DNA from: AP-16 sp046727735
GTDB taxonomy: Bacteria; Pseudomonadota; Alphaproteobacteria; Rhizobiales; Xanthobacteraceae
DNA length: 64,000 nucleotides
NCBI GenBank assembly: GCA_046727735.1
Contig: JBKPDF010000010.1
Location: 72,876 to 136,875, forward strand
Reading direction: 5' to 3'
Below are positions 24,545-32,519 of this stretch, in pieces (positions within the stretch are counted from its first letter, which is position 1; each line of letters begins with the position of its first letter). The notes beneath the pieces were generated by a model. It did no database searches. It saw only the letters and a list, made by a program, of their open reading frames with translations, and was not told where the DNA came from. A program made the position numbers and the translations under genes.

Positions 24545-24784
24545 ATGTGTGGGGATCGCTTCGTGAGCTCGTTCGTTCGCATTTTGCCGCTCTTGGCCGG
24601 CGTCCTGGCGCTCGGACTTTTCGGGTGCGGTCGCAAGGGACCGCTCGATTTGCCGCCCAGCGCTGCCATCAATCAGCCGCCCCCAGCCGCGGGCGCTGAG
24701 CCTGCTGCCGTCGATCCTGACGGCCGTCCGGTTGCGCCGGCCGGAACCAAGAAATCGCTTCCGATCGACTGGCTGCTCAACTGA
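24545..24784 (+). CDS. lptM: Small lipoprotein, LptM/YifL-like
   Basis: A small protein (79 residues from ATG 24545; 73 if GTG 24563 is used) with a lipoprotein signal 'VRILPLLAGVLALGLFGC', the lipidated Cys, then 'GRKGPLDLPP', which is the hallmark of the LptM family (C-G-x-K-G-P-L). The C-terminal half is Pro/Ala-rich and disordered. In E. coli LptM helps disulfide maturation of the LPS transporter LptD. The position between argH and lysA (7 bp before lysA) is the conserved one in alphaproteobacteria. The GTG at 24563 has GGGGA eight nt upstream and gives a more usual signal-peptide length, so it may be the true start. Confidence 0.85.
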   Translation: MCGDRFVSSFVRILPLLAGVLALGLFGCGRKGPLDLPPSAAINQPPPAAGAEPAAVDPDGRPVAPAGTKKSLPIDWLLN

Positions 24785-24791
24785 ACGTGCC

Positions 24792-26066
24792 ATGCATCAT
24801 TTCGCCTACCGCAACGGCGTGCTTCACGCCGAGGGCGTGAGCATCGCCGTCCTGGCTCAGGCGATCGGGACGCCGTTCTATTGCTATTCGACCGCGACCA
24901 TCGAGCGCCATTATCGCGTATTCGCAGGCGCATTCGCCGACGTGCCCGCACTTGTCTGTTACGCGCTGAAAGCCAACTCCAACCAGGCAGTCATCGCGAC
25001 CCTGGCGCGCCTCGGCGCGGGCGCCGACGTCGTTTCCGAAGGCGAGCTCAAACGCGCGCGCAAGGCGAACATTCCGCCGGACCGGATCGTGTTCTCCGGC
25101 GTAGGCAAGAGCGAGCGAGAACTCGCGCTTGCGGTCGAGGAGGGCATCCTCTGCGTCAATGTAGAGTCAGAGCCCGAGCTGATCCGGCTTTCCGAAATCG
25201 CCGCAGCCAAAGGCCGAACGGCGCCGGTGTCGGTGCGGGTCAATCCCGACATCGATCCGCGCACGCATGCCAAGATTTCCACCGGCAGGGCCGAGAACCA
25301 GTTCGGGATTGCGATCAGCCGCGCGCGTGAGGTGTACGGGCTGGCCGGCAAGCTGCCCGGCGTCCGGGTCGCGGGCGTCGACATGCACATCGGCAGCCAG
25401 ATCACCGAGCTCGAGCCGTTCGAGCGGGCGTTCGCGCTGCTTGCGGATTTCGTCCGCACGCTGCGCGGGGACGGCCACGCCATCGAGCATGTCGACGTGG
25501 GCGGCGGGCTCGGGATTCCCTATCGGGACGAGAACCCGCCGGACCCGGCCGCTTATGCCGAAGTTGTCAAGCGCGCGACCCGCGGGCTCGGATGCCGCCT
25601 GATCCTCGAGCCCGGGCGGCTGCTGGTCGGCAATGCCGGCATTCTGGCGACGCGGGTGCTTTACGTGAAACACGGCGATGCCAAGAACTTCGTGGTTGTC
25701 GATGCCGGCATGAACGATCTCGTGCGCCCGACCCTCTATGAGGCGCACCACGAGGTGCTTCCCGTGATGGACCGCAATGGGGAACACCGCATCCTCGCCG
25801 ACGTGGTCGGCCCGCTGTGCGAATCCGGGGACTTTCTCGCGCGGCGACGCGAGCTCTGCGAGCCTCGGCCCGGTGACCTGCTGGTGCTGATGTCAACCGG
25901 AGCCTATGGGGCTGTGCAGTCCGGAACCTACAATACGCGTCCGCTCGTCCCTGAAGTGCTGGTGCGGGACGAGCAATGGGCCGTGGTGCGGCAGCGGGTC
26001 GAGGTCGAGGACTTGATCGCACTTGACCGCATGCCGCCCTGGCTTACGGAGGACGCCGGACCGTGA
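24792..26066 (+). CDS. lysA: Diaminopimelate decarboxylase
   Basis: The 424-residue PLP enzyme decarboxylates meso-diaminopimelate to lysine, the last step of lysine synthesis. PLP is bound by K60 in 'LVCYALKANSNQAV'. Also visible are 'VNPDIDPRTHAKISTGRAEN', 'GVDMHIGSQITELEPFERAF', the phosphate-binding Gly loop 'EHVDVGGGLGIPY', 'LILEPGRLLVGNAGILATRV', and 'DVVGPLCESGDFLARRREL' with the substrate-binding Cys-Glu. The ATG at 24792 directly follows lptM. It is the third gene of the argH-lptM-lysA run. Confidence 0.96.
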   Translation: MHHFAYRNGVLHAEGVSIAVLAQAIGTPFYCYSTATIERHYRVFAGAFADVPALVCYALKANSNQAVIATLARLGAGADVVSEGELKRARKANIPPDRIVFSGVGKSERELALAVEEGILCVNVESEPELIRLSEIAAAKGRTAPVSVRVNPDIDPRTHAKISTGRAENQFGIAISRAREVYGLAGKLPGVRVAGVDMHIGSQITELEPFERAFALLADFVRTLRGDGHAIEHVDVGGGLGIPYRDENPPDPAAYAEVVKRATRGLGCRLILEPGRLLVGNAGILATRVLYVKHGDAKNFVVVDAGMNDLVRPTLYEAHHEVLPVMDRNGEHRILADVVGPLCESGDFLARRRELCEPRPGDLLVLMSTGAYGAVQSGTYNTRPLVPEVLVRDEQWAVVRQRVEVEDLIALDRMPPWLTEDAGP

Positions 26067-26216
26067 GGCGGTTTGCGTGGGTAGCGGGTCGCGCCGGGCA
26101 CGTGAGCCGAACTGCCGGGAACCGGGTCGATCACAGCTGCTTTACCGGCTGCCAGCTGCCGAAAATTGCCGAGGAAGGCTAAACTCTGCACGAGGATTCG
26201 AGCAATCGGAGGACTC

Positions 26217-28832
26217 TTGCCGTCCGAGAACCCATCGACGCCCCGTCCCGACGAGAGGCCCCCGGTTTCGAGCCACGATGCCGCGGCCCGAGGGAGGCTC
26301 AAACGGGCCCTCGCCCGCGCCTATTGGGCGATCCTGTGGGAGCGGTTGTGGCCGGCGCTCGCCTCGATTCTGACTGCTGCCGGGTTCTTCGTCGCGGTTT
26401 CCTGGACCGGGCTGTGGCTGATCGTGCCGCCGCTCGTGCGCGCGGTCCTGCTCTTCGTGCTGCTGCTGCTGTTTGCGATCTCCGCCGTGCCGCTGTTCCG
26501 GTTTCGGCTGCCGCGGGAGACGGATGGCCTGCGCCGGCTCGACCGCGCAACCGGGCTGTCACACCGGCCGGCGACCGCGGTTGCCGACGAGCTCGCAACG
26601 GATCGAGATGATCAAGTTTCGCAGGTGCTCTGGCAGGCGCACCTCGAGCGCGCGCGACGCGCCGCACGGCGGCTCAGGGCGGGCTTGCCGGCGCCCGGGC
26701 TTGCGGCGCGGGATCCGATGGCTCTGCGCGCGCTCGTCGCCGTGCTGCTCGTCGCGACGTTCTTCGCGGCCGGGCACGAGCGCGGGAAGCGCGTGCTCGC
26801 GGCATTCGACTGGGCTGGGGTCGGCCAAGCCGCGAATTTCCGCATCGACGCCTGGGTCACGCCCCCCGCCTATACGGCACGGCCGCCGTTGATCCTTCCG
26901 GGGCTGCGCGGCAGCGAGGGCGTGCAGCCGGCGAACGTGCTGGAAGTCCCGGCCGGCAGCACGCTCGTCGTTCGGGCGACGAGCTCGGCCGGCCTGGAGG
27001 TCGCTACGAGCGGCGGGCTCGCGGAGGAAGCGGCCGACCCCAAAGCGCGCGTGCCCGCCGGTACCGAGGAGCGGCGGTTCACAATCAAGGGCAACGGCAC
27101 GGCCAGCGTCCGTGGCGCGTTCAGCGACGACATTGGCTGGACGTTCCGAGCGATCCCCGACCGGCCGCCGACCATCACGCTGGTGAAGGAGCCGGAAGCG
27201 CAACTGCGCGGCGGATTGCACCTCGTCTACAAGCTGGAGGACGATTACGGGGTCGTGTCGGCGCGGGCGAGCTTCGTGCCCAAGCAGCCCAGCCAAACGA
27301 CCGATGCACGGCCGGGCGGGCGCGCCCTGTTCGGTCCTCCGGACTTTTCCTTGTCGCTGCCGCAGGCACGGACCCGCAACGGCCTCGGCCAGACCACAAA
27401 GGATCTCGCCGATCATCCGTGGGCCGGAACCGAGGTGGTGATGACGCTCACCGCGCGCGACGAAGCCGGAAACGAAGGCTCGAGCGCGGCGCGCGAGCTT
27501 CGCCTGCCCGAGCGCATGTTCACAAAGCCGCTGGCGAAAGCGCTCGTCGAGCAGCGCCGCAACCTTGCACTCGACGCCGACGCGCGTTCGCGCGTGCTGC
27601 GCGCGCTCGACGCGCTCACGATTGCGCCGGAGCGTTTCATCCCCGAGGCCGGCGTCTATCTCGGCCTGCGCGCGATCTACTGGCAGCTCGAGCATGCCCG
27701 CAGCGACGACCAGCTTCGCGACGTCGTCGCGCGGCTGTGGCAGATGGCGACCGGAATCGAGGACGGCAATATCTCGGAGGCCGAGCAGGCGCTGCGCGCT
27801 GCCGAGGACGCGCTGCGCCAAGCGCTCGAGCGCGGCGCGGACGACGAGGAGATCAGGAAACTCACGGAGGAGCTGCGCGCGGCGCTCGACAAGTTCCTTC
27901 AGGCGCTCAACGAGCAGCTCAAGAGCAATCCGCAGCAGCTCGCCCGTCCGCTCGATCCCAATACGCGGGTGCTGCGCCCCCAAGATCTGAAGAACCTGCT
28001 CGATCGCATCGAGAATCTGGCGCGATCCGGCGCCAAGGATGCGGCGCGCCAGCTGCTGCAGGAACTGCAATCGATGCTGGAGAACCTGCAGATGGCGCAG
28101 CCCGGGTCGCCGCAGGACGACGACATGTCGGCGCTCGACGAGCTCGGCGACATGATCCGCCAGCAGCAGCAACTGCGCGACCGTACGTTCCGGCAGGGTC
28201 AGGAATCGCGCCGCGGCGATCGCCAGCAGCGCGGGCGGCGTGGCCAGCAGGGCGAGCAGAAAGAGGGCCAGCAGGGCCAGCCCGGCGAGCAGAAGCCCGG
28301 CAGCGAGTTCGGCGAGCTGCAAAAGAACCAGCAGGCGCTCCGTGGCCAGCTCAAGAAATTGTTGGAGGAGCTGCGCCGGCGGGGGGAGCTTGGTCAGCAG
28401 GGCCAGCAAGGCCAGCAGGGCCAGCAAGGCCAGGGCGACGAAGCGCTCGGCAGAGCCGAGGAAGCGATGCGCGATGCCGAGGGGGCGCTCGGAGACGAGA
28501 ATGCCGACAGCGCAGTCGACTCCCAGGGCCGCGCGCTCGAGGCTTTGCGCAAAGGTGCGCAGGGCATGGCCCAGCAGATGCAACAGGGCCCCGGCCGCGG
28601 TCCCGGCCAGGCAGGCCGCACCGGCCCGCCGCGCGCCCAGCAGGACACCGATCCGCTCGGCCGGCCGATGCGTGGCCGCGACCTCGGTGACGATCTCACC
28701 GTGAAGATTCCCGGCGAGATCGATGTCCAGCGCGCGCGCCGCATTCTGGAGGAGCTCCGCCGGCGATTCGCCGATCCCGAGCGCCCGCAGCTCGAGCTCG
28801 ACTACATCGAGCGCCTATTGCGAGAATTTTGA
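26217..28832 (+). CDS. TIGR02302/DUF4175-family large membrane-anchored protein
   Basis: The ~871-residue protein has three membrane helices in its first 200 residues ('ALASILTAAGFFVAVSWTGL', 'LFVLLLLFAISAVPLFRF', and 'ALVAVLLVATFFAAG'), then a large periplasmic part. From residue ~480 it is strongly helical and Gln/Arg-rich, with Q-G-x repeats at ~residues 690-740 encoded by a 9-bp tandem repeat. This matches the TIGR02302 (DUF4175) family, found only in alphaproteobacteria and usually next to lysA; its function is not known. I prefer a TTG start at 26217 with GGAGG four nt upstream; the longer frame from 26166 lacks a ribosome site. An envelope or cell-wall role is likely given the topology, but is inference. 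Confidence 0.85.
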   Translation: MPSENPSTPRPDERPPVSSHDAAARGRLKRALARAYWAILWERLWPALASILTAAGFFVAVSWTGLWLIVPPLVRAVLLFVLLLLFAISAVPLFRFRLPRETDGLRRLDRATGLSHRPATAVADELATDRDDQVSQVLWQAHLERARRAARRLRAGLPAPGLAARDPMALRALVAVLLVATFFAAGHERGKRVLAAFDWAGVGQAANFRIDAWVTPPAYTARPPLILPGLRGSEGVQPANVLEVPAGSTLVVRATSSAGLEVATSGGLAEEAADPKARVPAGTEERRFTIKGNGTASVRGAFSDDIGWTFRAIPDRPPTITLVKEPEAQLRGGLHLVYKLEDDYGVVSARASFVPKQPSQTTDARPGGRALFGPPDFSLSLPQARTRNGLGQTTKDLADHPWAGTEVVMTLTARDEAGNEGSSAARELRLPERMFTKPLAKALVEQRRNLALDADARSRVLRALDALTIAPERFIPEAGVYLGLRAIYWQLEHARSDDQLRDVVARLWQMATGIEDGNISEAEQALRAAEDALRQALERGADDEEIRKLTEELRAALDKFLQALNEQLKSNPQQLARPLDPNTRVLRPQDLKNLLDRIENLARSGAKDAARQLLQELQSMLENLQMAQPGSPQDDDMSALDELGDMIRQQQQLRDRTFRQGQESRRGDRQQRGRRGQQGEQKEGQQGQPGEQKPGSEFGELQKNQQALRGQLKKLLEELRRRGELGQQGQQGQQGQQGQGDEALGRAEEAMRDAEGALGDENADSAVDSQGRALEALRKGAQGMAQQMQQGPGRGPGQAGRTGPPRAQQDTDPLGRPMRGRDLGDDLTVKIPGEIDVQRARRILEELRRRFADPERPQLELDYIERLLREF
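28392..28436 (+). repeat. Tandem 9-bp repeat inside the TIGR02302 gene
   Basis: Five head-to-tail units of GGYCAGCAR/GGCCAGGGC encode a (Gly-Gln-Gln)n run. A less regular version of the same unit occurs at ~28242-28300. Such a repeat could change copy number by slippage without breaking the frame. Confidence 0.75.
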
Positions 28833-28850
28833 TCCCCGTCCGTCACGCAC

Positions 28851-28971
28851 GAGTCATCCCGGGGCCCGAGCGAAGCGAGAAACCCGGGATCCATGACCAC
28901 GGTGGGCGCGAAGTTTCTCAATCCGTATTCATGGGTTCCGGGCTCGCGCCTTCGGCGCGCCCCGGAACGCC
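28851..28971. repeat. Palindromic intergenic repeat pair, family 1 (copy C)
   Basis: Two hairpins between convergent genes: ATCCCGGG..CCCGGGAT with a GAGCGAAGCGAG centre (~28856-28890), and GGTTCCGGGCTCGCGCC..GGCGCGCCCCGGAACG (~28934-28969). The second shares its arms with copies A and B. The likely role is a bidirectional terminator or REP-type element. Confidence 0.65.
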
Positions 28972-28991
28972 GGCGCTGAAGATTTGTCGAT

Positions 28992-29261
28992 TCAGCGCTT
29001 GAGCTCGATTTCGACGAACACGATCTCGCGCGCGGTATCGTTCTTCACGTCGTGCTCCACCCCGGCTTTGCGGAAATAGGCTTCCCCGGCCGTGATCGGC
29101 GCCCGGCTTGTTCCGGAATGGGCCACGATCGTCAACTCGCCATCGGTCATCGGCACCACGACGTAATCGTATTCGTGCCGGTGATGGCCGGTGGCGCAGC
29201 CGGGCGGCAGCCGCCATCGGGTGATCCGCACATCGGGGCCGTCGAGCTGTACCTCGCGCAT
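28992..29261 (-). CDS. Small cupin-domain protein
   Basis: The 89-residue protein is a single cupin barrel: 'RITRWRLPPGCATGHHRHEY' supplies the His-x-His metal ligands, and 'AYFRKAGVEHDVKNDTAREI' the second cupin motif with the third His. Short cupins of this type bind a metal ion and may sense or isomerise small acids; no reaction can be assigned. The gene lies downstream of the P450 gene on the same strand, with 124 bp of inverted repeat between, so a shared transcript is doubtful. Confidence 0.85.
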   Translation of the reverse strand: MREVQLDGPDVRITRWRLPPGCATGHHRHEYDYVVVPMTDGELTIVAHSGTSRAPITAGEAYFRKAGVEHDVKNDTAREIVFVEIELKR

Positions 29262-29268
29262 GCGCGCT

Positions 29269-29385
29269 CCAGGGGACAGAAATCAGAAATCAGAGGTCAG
29301 AAATCAGGGGCTTGAGAATAAATCGGGCGTCGGGATCGTCGACCTCGCTTATTCTGATTTCTGACATCTGACTTCTGTTCCCTGG
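29269..29385. repeat. Long imperfect inverted repeat built of ATCAGAA/GTCAGAA heptads
   Basis: The left arm (29269-29307) reads CCAGGGGACAGAA followed by heptads of the type ATCAGAA, GTCAGAA. The right arm (29354-29385) is its near-perfect complement with one heptad fewer. The arms are AT-rich, unlike the surroundings, and enclose a ~46-bp centre. The element lies between the P450 stop and the cupin start. Confidence 0.65.
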
Positions 29386-30618
29386 TCACCACCGGGCCAT
29401 CAGGGTCGTAAGCCCGCGCAGCGTGATCGTCGGTCGCCAGACGGGATGCTCGATATCGTCGAGCCGCAGGTGCGGCAGCCGCTGCGCCAGACGCCGGAAC
29501 GCGATCTCACCCTCGATGCGTGCAAGCTGGGCTCCCAAGCAATGATGGATGCCGCCGCCGAACGAGAGCGGCCGCACGTTCTTGCGCGTGATGTCGAGCG
29601 TATCCGGATCGGCATAGACCTCTGGGTCGCGGTTGGCGGCGCCGAGCAGGCACATCACGCTTTCGCCGCGCCGCACGTGGGTGCCGTCGGCGAGCGTCAC
29701 GTCCTCGAAGGCCTTGCGGGTGGTCAGCTGCACCGAGGAATCATAGCGCAGCAGCTCCTCGACCGCGTTGCCGGCAAGCCCGGGATCTTGCACGAGCTTT
29801 CGCCATTGCCCGGGATTGCGGTGCAACGCGAGCAGGCCGTTGCCGATCAGGTGCGTCGTGGTCTCATGGCCGGCGCCGAACAGGAGCCCGATATTGGCGG
29901 CGAGCTCGTCGTGAGTAAGCCGCCCGTCCTCCTCGTCACGTACGTGGAGCAGCGCCGTGATCAGGTCGTCGCCATCGGCGTCCTTGCGGCGTTCGAACAG
30001 CTCCTCGAAATAACCGCGGTTGCGCACCGCAATGGCGTTGACCTCGTCGAGTTCCTGGCGGGTCATCGGGGTCGGGTCGAGGGCGCGGCCGGAGACGCGG
30101 TAACCCGTCAGGAACCGCGGCCGGTCCGCCTCCGGAATGCCGAGCAAGTCACAGATGACCAGGACGGGCAGCGGCCGGGCGAAATCGGCGATCACGTCCA
30201 TGCGGCCGCGCGGCGCGACCGCATCGAGCAAGGTCTCGACCAGGGTCTCGATTTTTCCGCGCATCGCTTCGAGCCGGCGTGCCGTGAACGCCTTGGCGAC
30301 GAGGCCGCGCAGCCGCGTGTGGTCCGGCGGATCGCGCACCAGCATCGAGAGCCGCAGGCCGCGATAGGCCGGCTCGTCGAGGAGTTCGCGGCGTTCGCGG
30401 ATATCCGACAGCTCGCCCTCGAAATCGTGGCCGAAGCGCGGGTCCTTCAGCACCGCAGCGATTTCGCCGTAGCGCGTCAGCACCCAGACGCCCGTCGGCG
30501 CGCGCCATACCGGCGCGCGGTCGCGCAGGAACCGGTAGGCGGGGTAGGGGTCCGCGAGGAATTTCGGATCGGCGAGGTCGAGCAGCGGCCTCTTCGCGAT
30601 CGGTTCGGCCATGGTCAT
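29386..30618 (-). CDS. Cytochrome P450
   Basis: The 410-residue soluble P450 has the I-helix oxygen-activating motif 'LLFGAGHETTTHLIGNGLLA', the ExxR of the K-helix in 'AVEELLRYDSSVQLTTRKA', and the heme loop 'LSFGGGIHHCLGAQLARIEG' with the ligand Cys about residue 360. It resembles bacterial class I enzymes (CYP107-like) that need a ferredoxin and a reductase; neither gene is adjacent. The substrate is unknown. I use the ATG at 30618, with GAGG five nt upstream, rather than the 30675 start. It is divergent from a small broken gene. Confidence 0.92.
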   Translation of the reverse strand: MTMAEPIAKRPLLDLADPKFLADPYPAYRFLRDRAPVWRAPTGVWVLTRYGEIAAVLKDPRFGHDFEGELSDIRERRELLDEPAYRGLRLSMLVRDPPDHTRLRGLVAKAFTARRLEAMRGKIETLVETLLDAVAPRGRMDVIADFARPLPVLVICDLLGIPEADRPRFLTGYRVSGRALDPTPMTRQELDEVNAIAVRNRGYFEELFERRKDADGDDLITALLHVRDEEDGRLTHDELAANIGLLFGAGHETTTHLIGNGLLALHRNPGQWRKLVQDPGLAGNAVEELLRYDSSVQLTTRKAFEDVTLADGTHVRRGESVMCLLGAANRDPEVYADPDTLDITRKNVRPLSFGGGIHHCLGAQLARIEGEIAFRRLAQRLPHLRLDDIEHPVWRPTITLRGLTTLMARW

Positions 30619-30831
30619 GGCGGCCTCATGGGCAAGGAGAGAGCGGGCCTGCATCGTAGTGTGGCCGGCGGGCAATTGTCAGGACCGATTCTCATCCGCC
30701 GGCCATGACCGACGACCGCACCGCGCCCAATCCCTGAATACCGCCGCCCCATTTAGTTCAACATTTATGCACTTTTTGTTGGAAGGAATTGCTGCAGTGC
30801 GGCATGAGTGAGCCCGTGGAGAGCCTGTGTG

Positions 30832-31036
30832 ATGGGTACGTTCGAGGCTTACCGGAAATATGCGCGCGATTGCTTCGCGATGGCGCAGACCGCCAGCGAT
30901 AGCCGGATGAAGACATTCCTGTTCAGCATGGCGCAAATCCTGGGTGCGCCTTGCGCAACAGGCGGAAAAGAATACCACGCCCGGTCCGACCCACGCGAGC
31001 GTTCCAGCAAAGAAGCGGCGGGCCGCCGCCGATTGA
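30832..31036 (+). pseudogene. Small helical protein gene broken by a 1-nt insertion
   Basis: The frame from ATG 30832 (ribosome site GGAGAG) encodes 'TFEAYRKYARDCFAMAQTAS' and '..FLFSMAQI', then becomes unrelated. Dropping one base at 30939-30940 (ATCC) restores 'WVRLAQQAEKNTTPGPTHAS' and a Lys/Arg/Ala tail ending at a stop at 31034-31036. The repaired ~67-residue protein aligns over its length with the intact protein at 39902-40105 and with the one at 31074-31337: Y-R, Cys, then M-A-Q-x-W-x-x-L-A-x-Q. So this is a paralogue carrying a frameshift, either a real pseudogene or a sequencing error. Confidence 0.65.
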
Positions 31037-31073
31037 TGAACTCGCGCCCGCGATCAGTCCAGAGCGGGCAGCA

Positions 31074-31337
31074 TTAACCTTTGGGATCGGGAGAAGCGGC
31101 CGCGGGAACGCGGCTGCGCTGTTCAGCGAGCCGGTTCCACCATTCGGCATACCGCAGCATCGCGGCTTTCTGCTTCGGGTCGTCCAGCGTGTCCGCCTGG
31201 ATCAGGCAATCGAGTGCCTTGGTCCGGCAAGCGTCCGCCGTCAGGTACGCGTCCACGGCGCCCCCCTCCCAGAGGTATGAAGATCCGTTTGCGGACCAAT
31301 CGCCAGACATGAGGTCGAGTTCCCGCGGCCAGAGCAT
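31074..31337 (-). CDS. Small helical protein, related to the 67-residue family
   Basis: An 87-residue protein (78 if the Met at 31310 is used). Its core 'AYLTADACRTKALDCLIQAD' and 'AAMLRYAEWWNRLAEQRSRV' repeats the pattern of two other small proteins in the window: a Cys-containing helix, then M/L-x-x-A-[QE]-x-W-x-x-L-A-x-Q. Such 65-90-residue proteins are numerous in Rhizobiales and uncharacterised. A near-match to the EcfG general-stress promoter (CGAAC-N17-CGTT) lies just upstream. It is the first gene left of the peptide transporter operon but is 126 bp downstream of dppF on the same strand. Confidence 0.65.
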   Translation of the reverse strand: MLWPRELDLMSGDWSANGSSYLWEGGAVDAYLTADACRTKALDCLIQADTLDDPKQKAAMLRYAEWWNRLAEQRSRVPAAASPDPKG

Positions 31338-31355
31338 TCGTCAACCCACGTCACC

Positions 31356-31381
31356 AACGCAGTTCGGGCAAAAATCGTTCG
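31356..31381 (-). promoter_or_regulatory. Near-match to EcfG-type promoter
   Basis: On the minus strand CGAAC (31381-31377), 17 nt, CGTT (31359-31356). One base differs from GGAAC-N16/17-CGTT. It is 18 nt upstream of the start at 31337 and so suitably placed. Moderate to low confidence because the motif is short. Confidence 0.35.
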
Positions 31382-31463
31382 CGACGCAGCTTGCCCAGTT
31401 CTTCCGGCCTTTGTCGTCCGGCCCTGCTCGCCGGTTCAGCCGCGGCTGTCCGCCGCCCGAGGC

Positions 31464-32519
31464 TCATTCGGCTGGTAAGGGGCAGGCCGCCGGACTGACC
31501 GGAAGCGGGTAGTGGCACGCTACGAACCGGTCCGGGGCGAGCGCGCGCAGGGGCGGCTCCTCCGCGGCGCAGCGCGCATCGGCACGCGGACAGCGGGTGC
31601 GGAAGCGGCAGCCGGAGGGGGGCGCAAGCGGGGAGGGCGGCTCCCCGACCGGCACGTTCTCGGGCGGAACGATGCTCGGATCGGGCACCGGGATCGCATC
31701 GAGCAGCACCGAGGTGTAGGGATGGCCGGGGGCGCGGAACAAGGCCTCGGTCTCGCCGATCTCGACGATTTTCCCGAGATACATCACTGCCACGCGGTCG
31801 CTCACCGCTTTGACGACCGCGAGATCGTGCGCGATGAACAAGAGGGTCAGCCCATAGCGCGCCTTCATGGCTTCGAGCAGGTTGAGAATCTGCGCGCGGA
31901 CCAGCACGTCGAGCGAGGACACCGGCTCGTCGCAGATCAGGAGCTGCGGCTCGAGCACGAGCGCGCGCGCAATCGAAATGCGCTGGCACTGCCCGCCCGA
32001 GAACTCGTGCGGCAGGCGCCCCATCGCGAGATCCGGATCGAGCCCGACCGCGCCGAGCACGTCGCGGACCCGGTGCTGCCGCTCGCCCCTGTCGCCGATG
32101 CCGGCGATGATGAGCGGCTCGGCCACGATGTCGCCGATGCGGCGGCGCGGATTGAGCGAGGCGATCGGGTCCTGAAAGATCAGTTGCATCCGCCGGCGCA
32201 GCAGACGCAGCGGCTCGCCGTGCATCCGCGTGAGGTCGCGCCCCTCGAACAGGACGCGGCCCGCGGTCGGCCTGACGAGTTGCAACACTGCGCGGCCGAG
32301 CGTCGACTTGCCGCAACCGGACTCTCCGACCAAGCCCAACGTCTCGCCGGGACAGATCTCGAAGCTGACGCCTGAAACCGCATGTACGATGCGGCCGTGC
32401 AGCTGATATTCGACGACGAGGTCTTCGACGCGCAGCAGCGGTTCCCGCAAGGGCGCGGTCGCGCCGGGCAGCATCGAGGTGTCGTGGCGCGCTACCGTCA
32501 TGCGAATTCGGCCGGTCAA
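31464..32519 (-). CDS. dppF: Dipeptide/oligopeptide ABC transporter ATP-binding protein (DppF/OppF type)
   Basis: The 351-residue ATPase has an intact Walker A 'GLVGESGCGKSTLGRAVLQL', Q-loop 'QLIFQDPIASLNPRRRIGDI', signature 'FSGGQCQRISIARALVLEPQ', Walker B 'LLICDEPVSSLDVLVRAQIL' and H-loop 'LLFIAHDLAVVKAVSDRVAV'. The C-terminal oligopeptide-type extension includes the Cys cluster 'GCRFRTRCPRADARCAAEEP', which in this family can bind an iron-sulfur cluster. It overlaps dppD by 4 nt (ATGA). It is one of the two ATPases of a Dpp/Opp importer and, with dppC, one of the two members of this operon that look undamaged. Confidence 0.92.
   Translation of the reverse strand: MTGRIRMTVARHDTSMLPGATAPLREPLLRVEDLVVEYQLHGRIVHAVSGVSFEICPGETLGLVGESGCGKSTLGRAVLQLVRPTAGRVLFEGRDLTRMHGEPLRLLRRRMQLIFQDPIASLNPRRRIGDIVAEPLIIAGIGDRGERQHRVRDVLGAVGLDPDLAMGRLPHEFSGGQCQRISIARALVLEPQLLICDEPVSSLDVLVRAQILNLLEAMKARYGLTLLFIAHDLAVVKAVSDRVAVMYLGKIVEIGETEALFRAPGHPYTSVLLDAIPVPDPSIVPPENVPVGEPPSPLAPPSGCRFRTRCPRADARCAAEEPPLRALAPDRFVACHYPLPVSPAACPLPAE

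Noticed and set aside
28392..28436. CRISPR-like direct repeats
   Set aside because: The 9-bp units are contiguous without spacers and encode Gly-Gln-Gln in frame; a coding microsatellite, not CRISPR.
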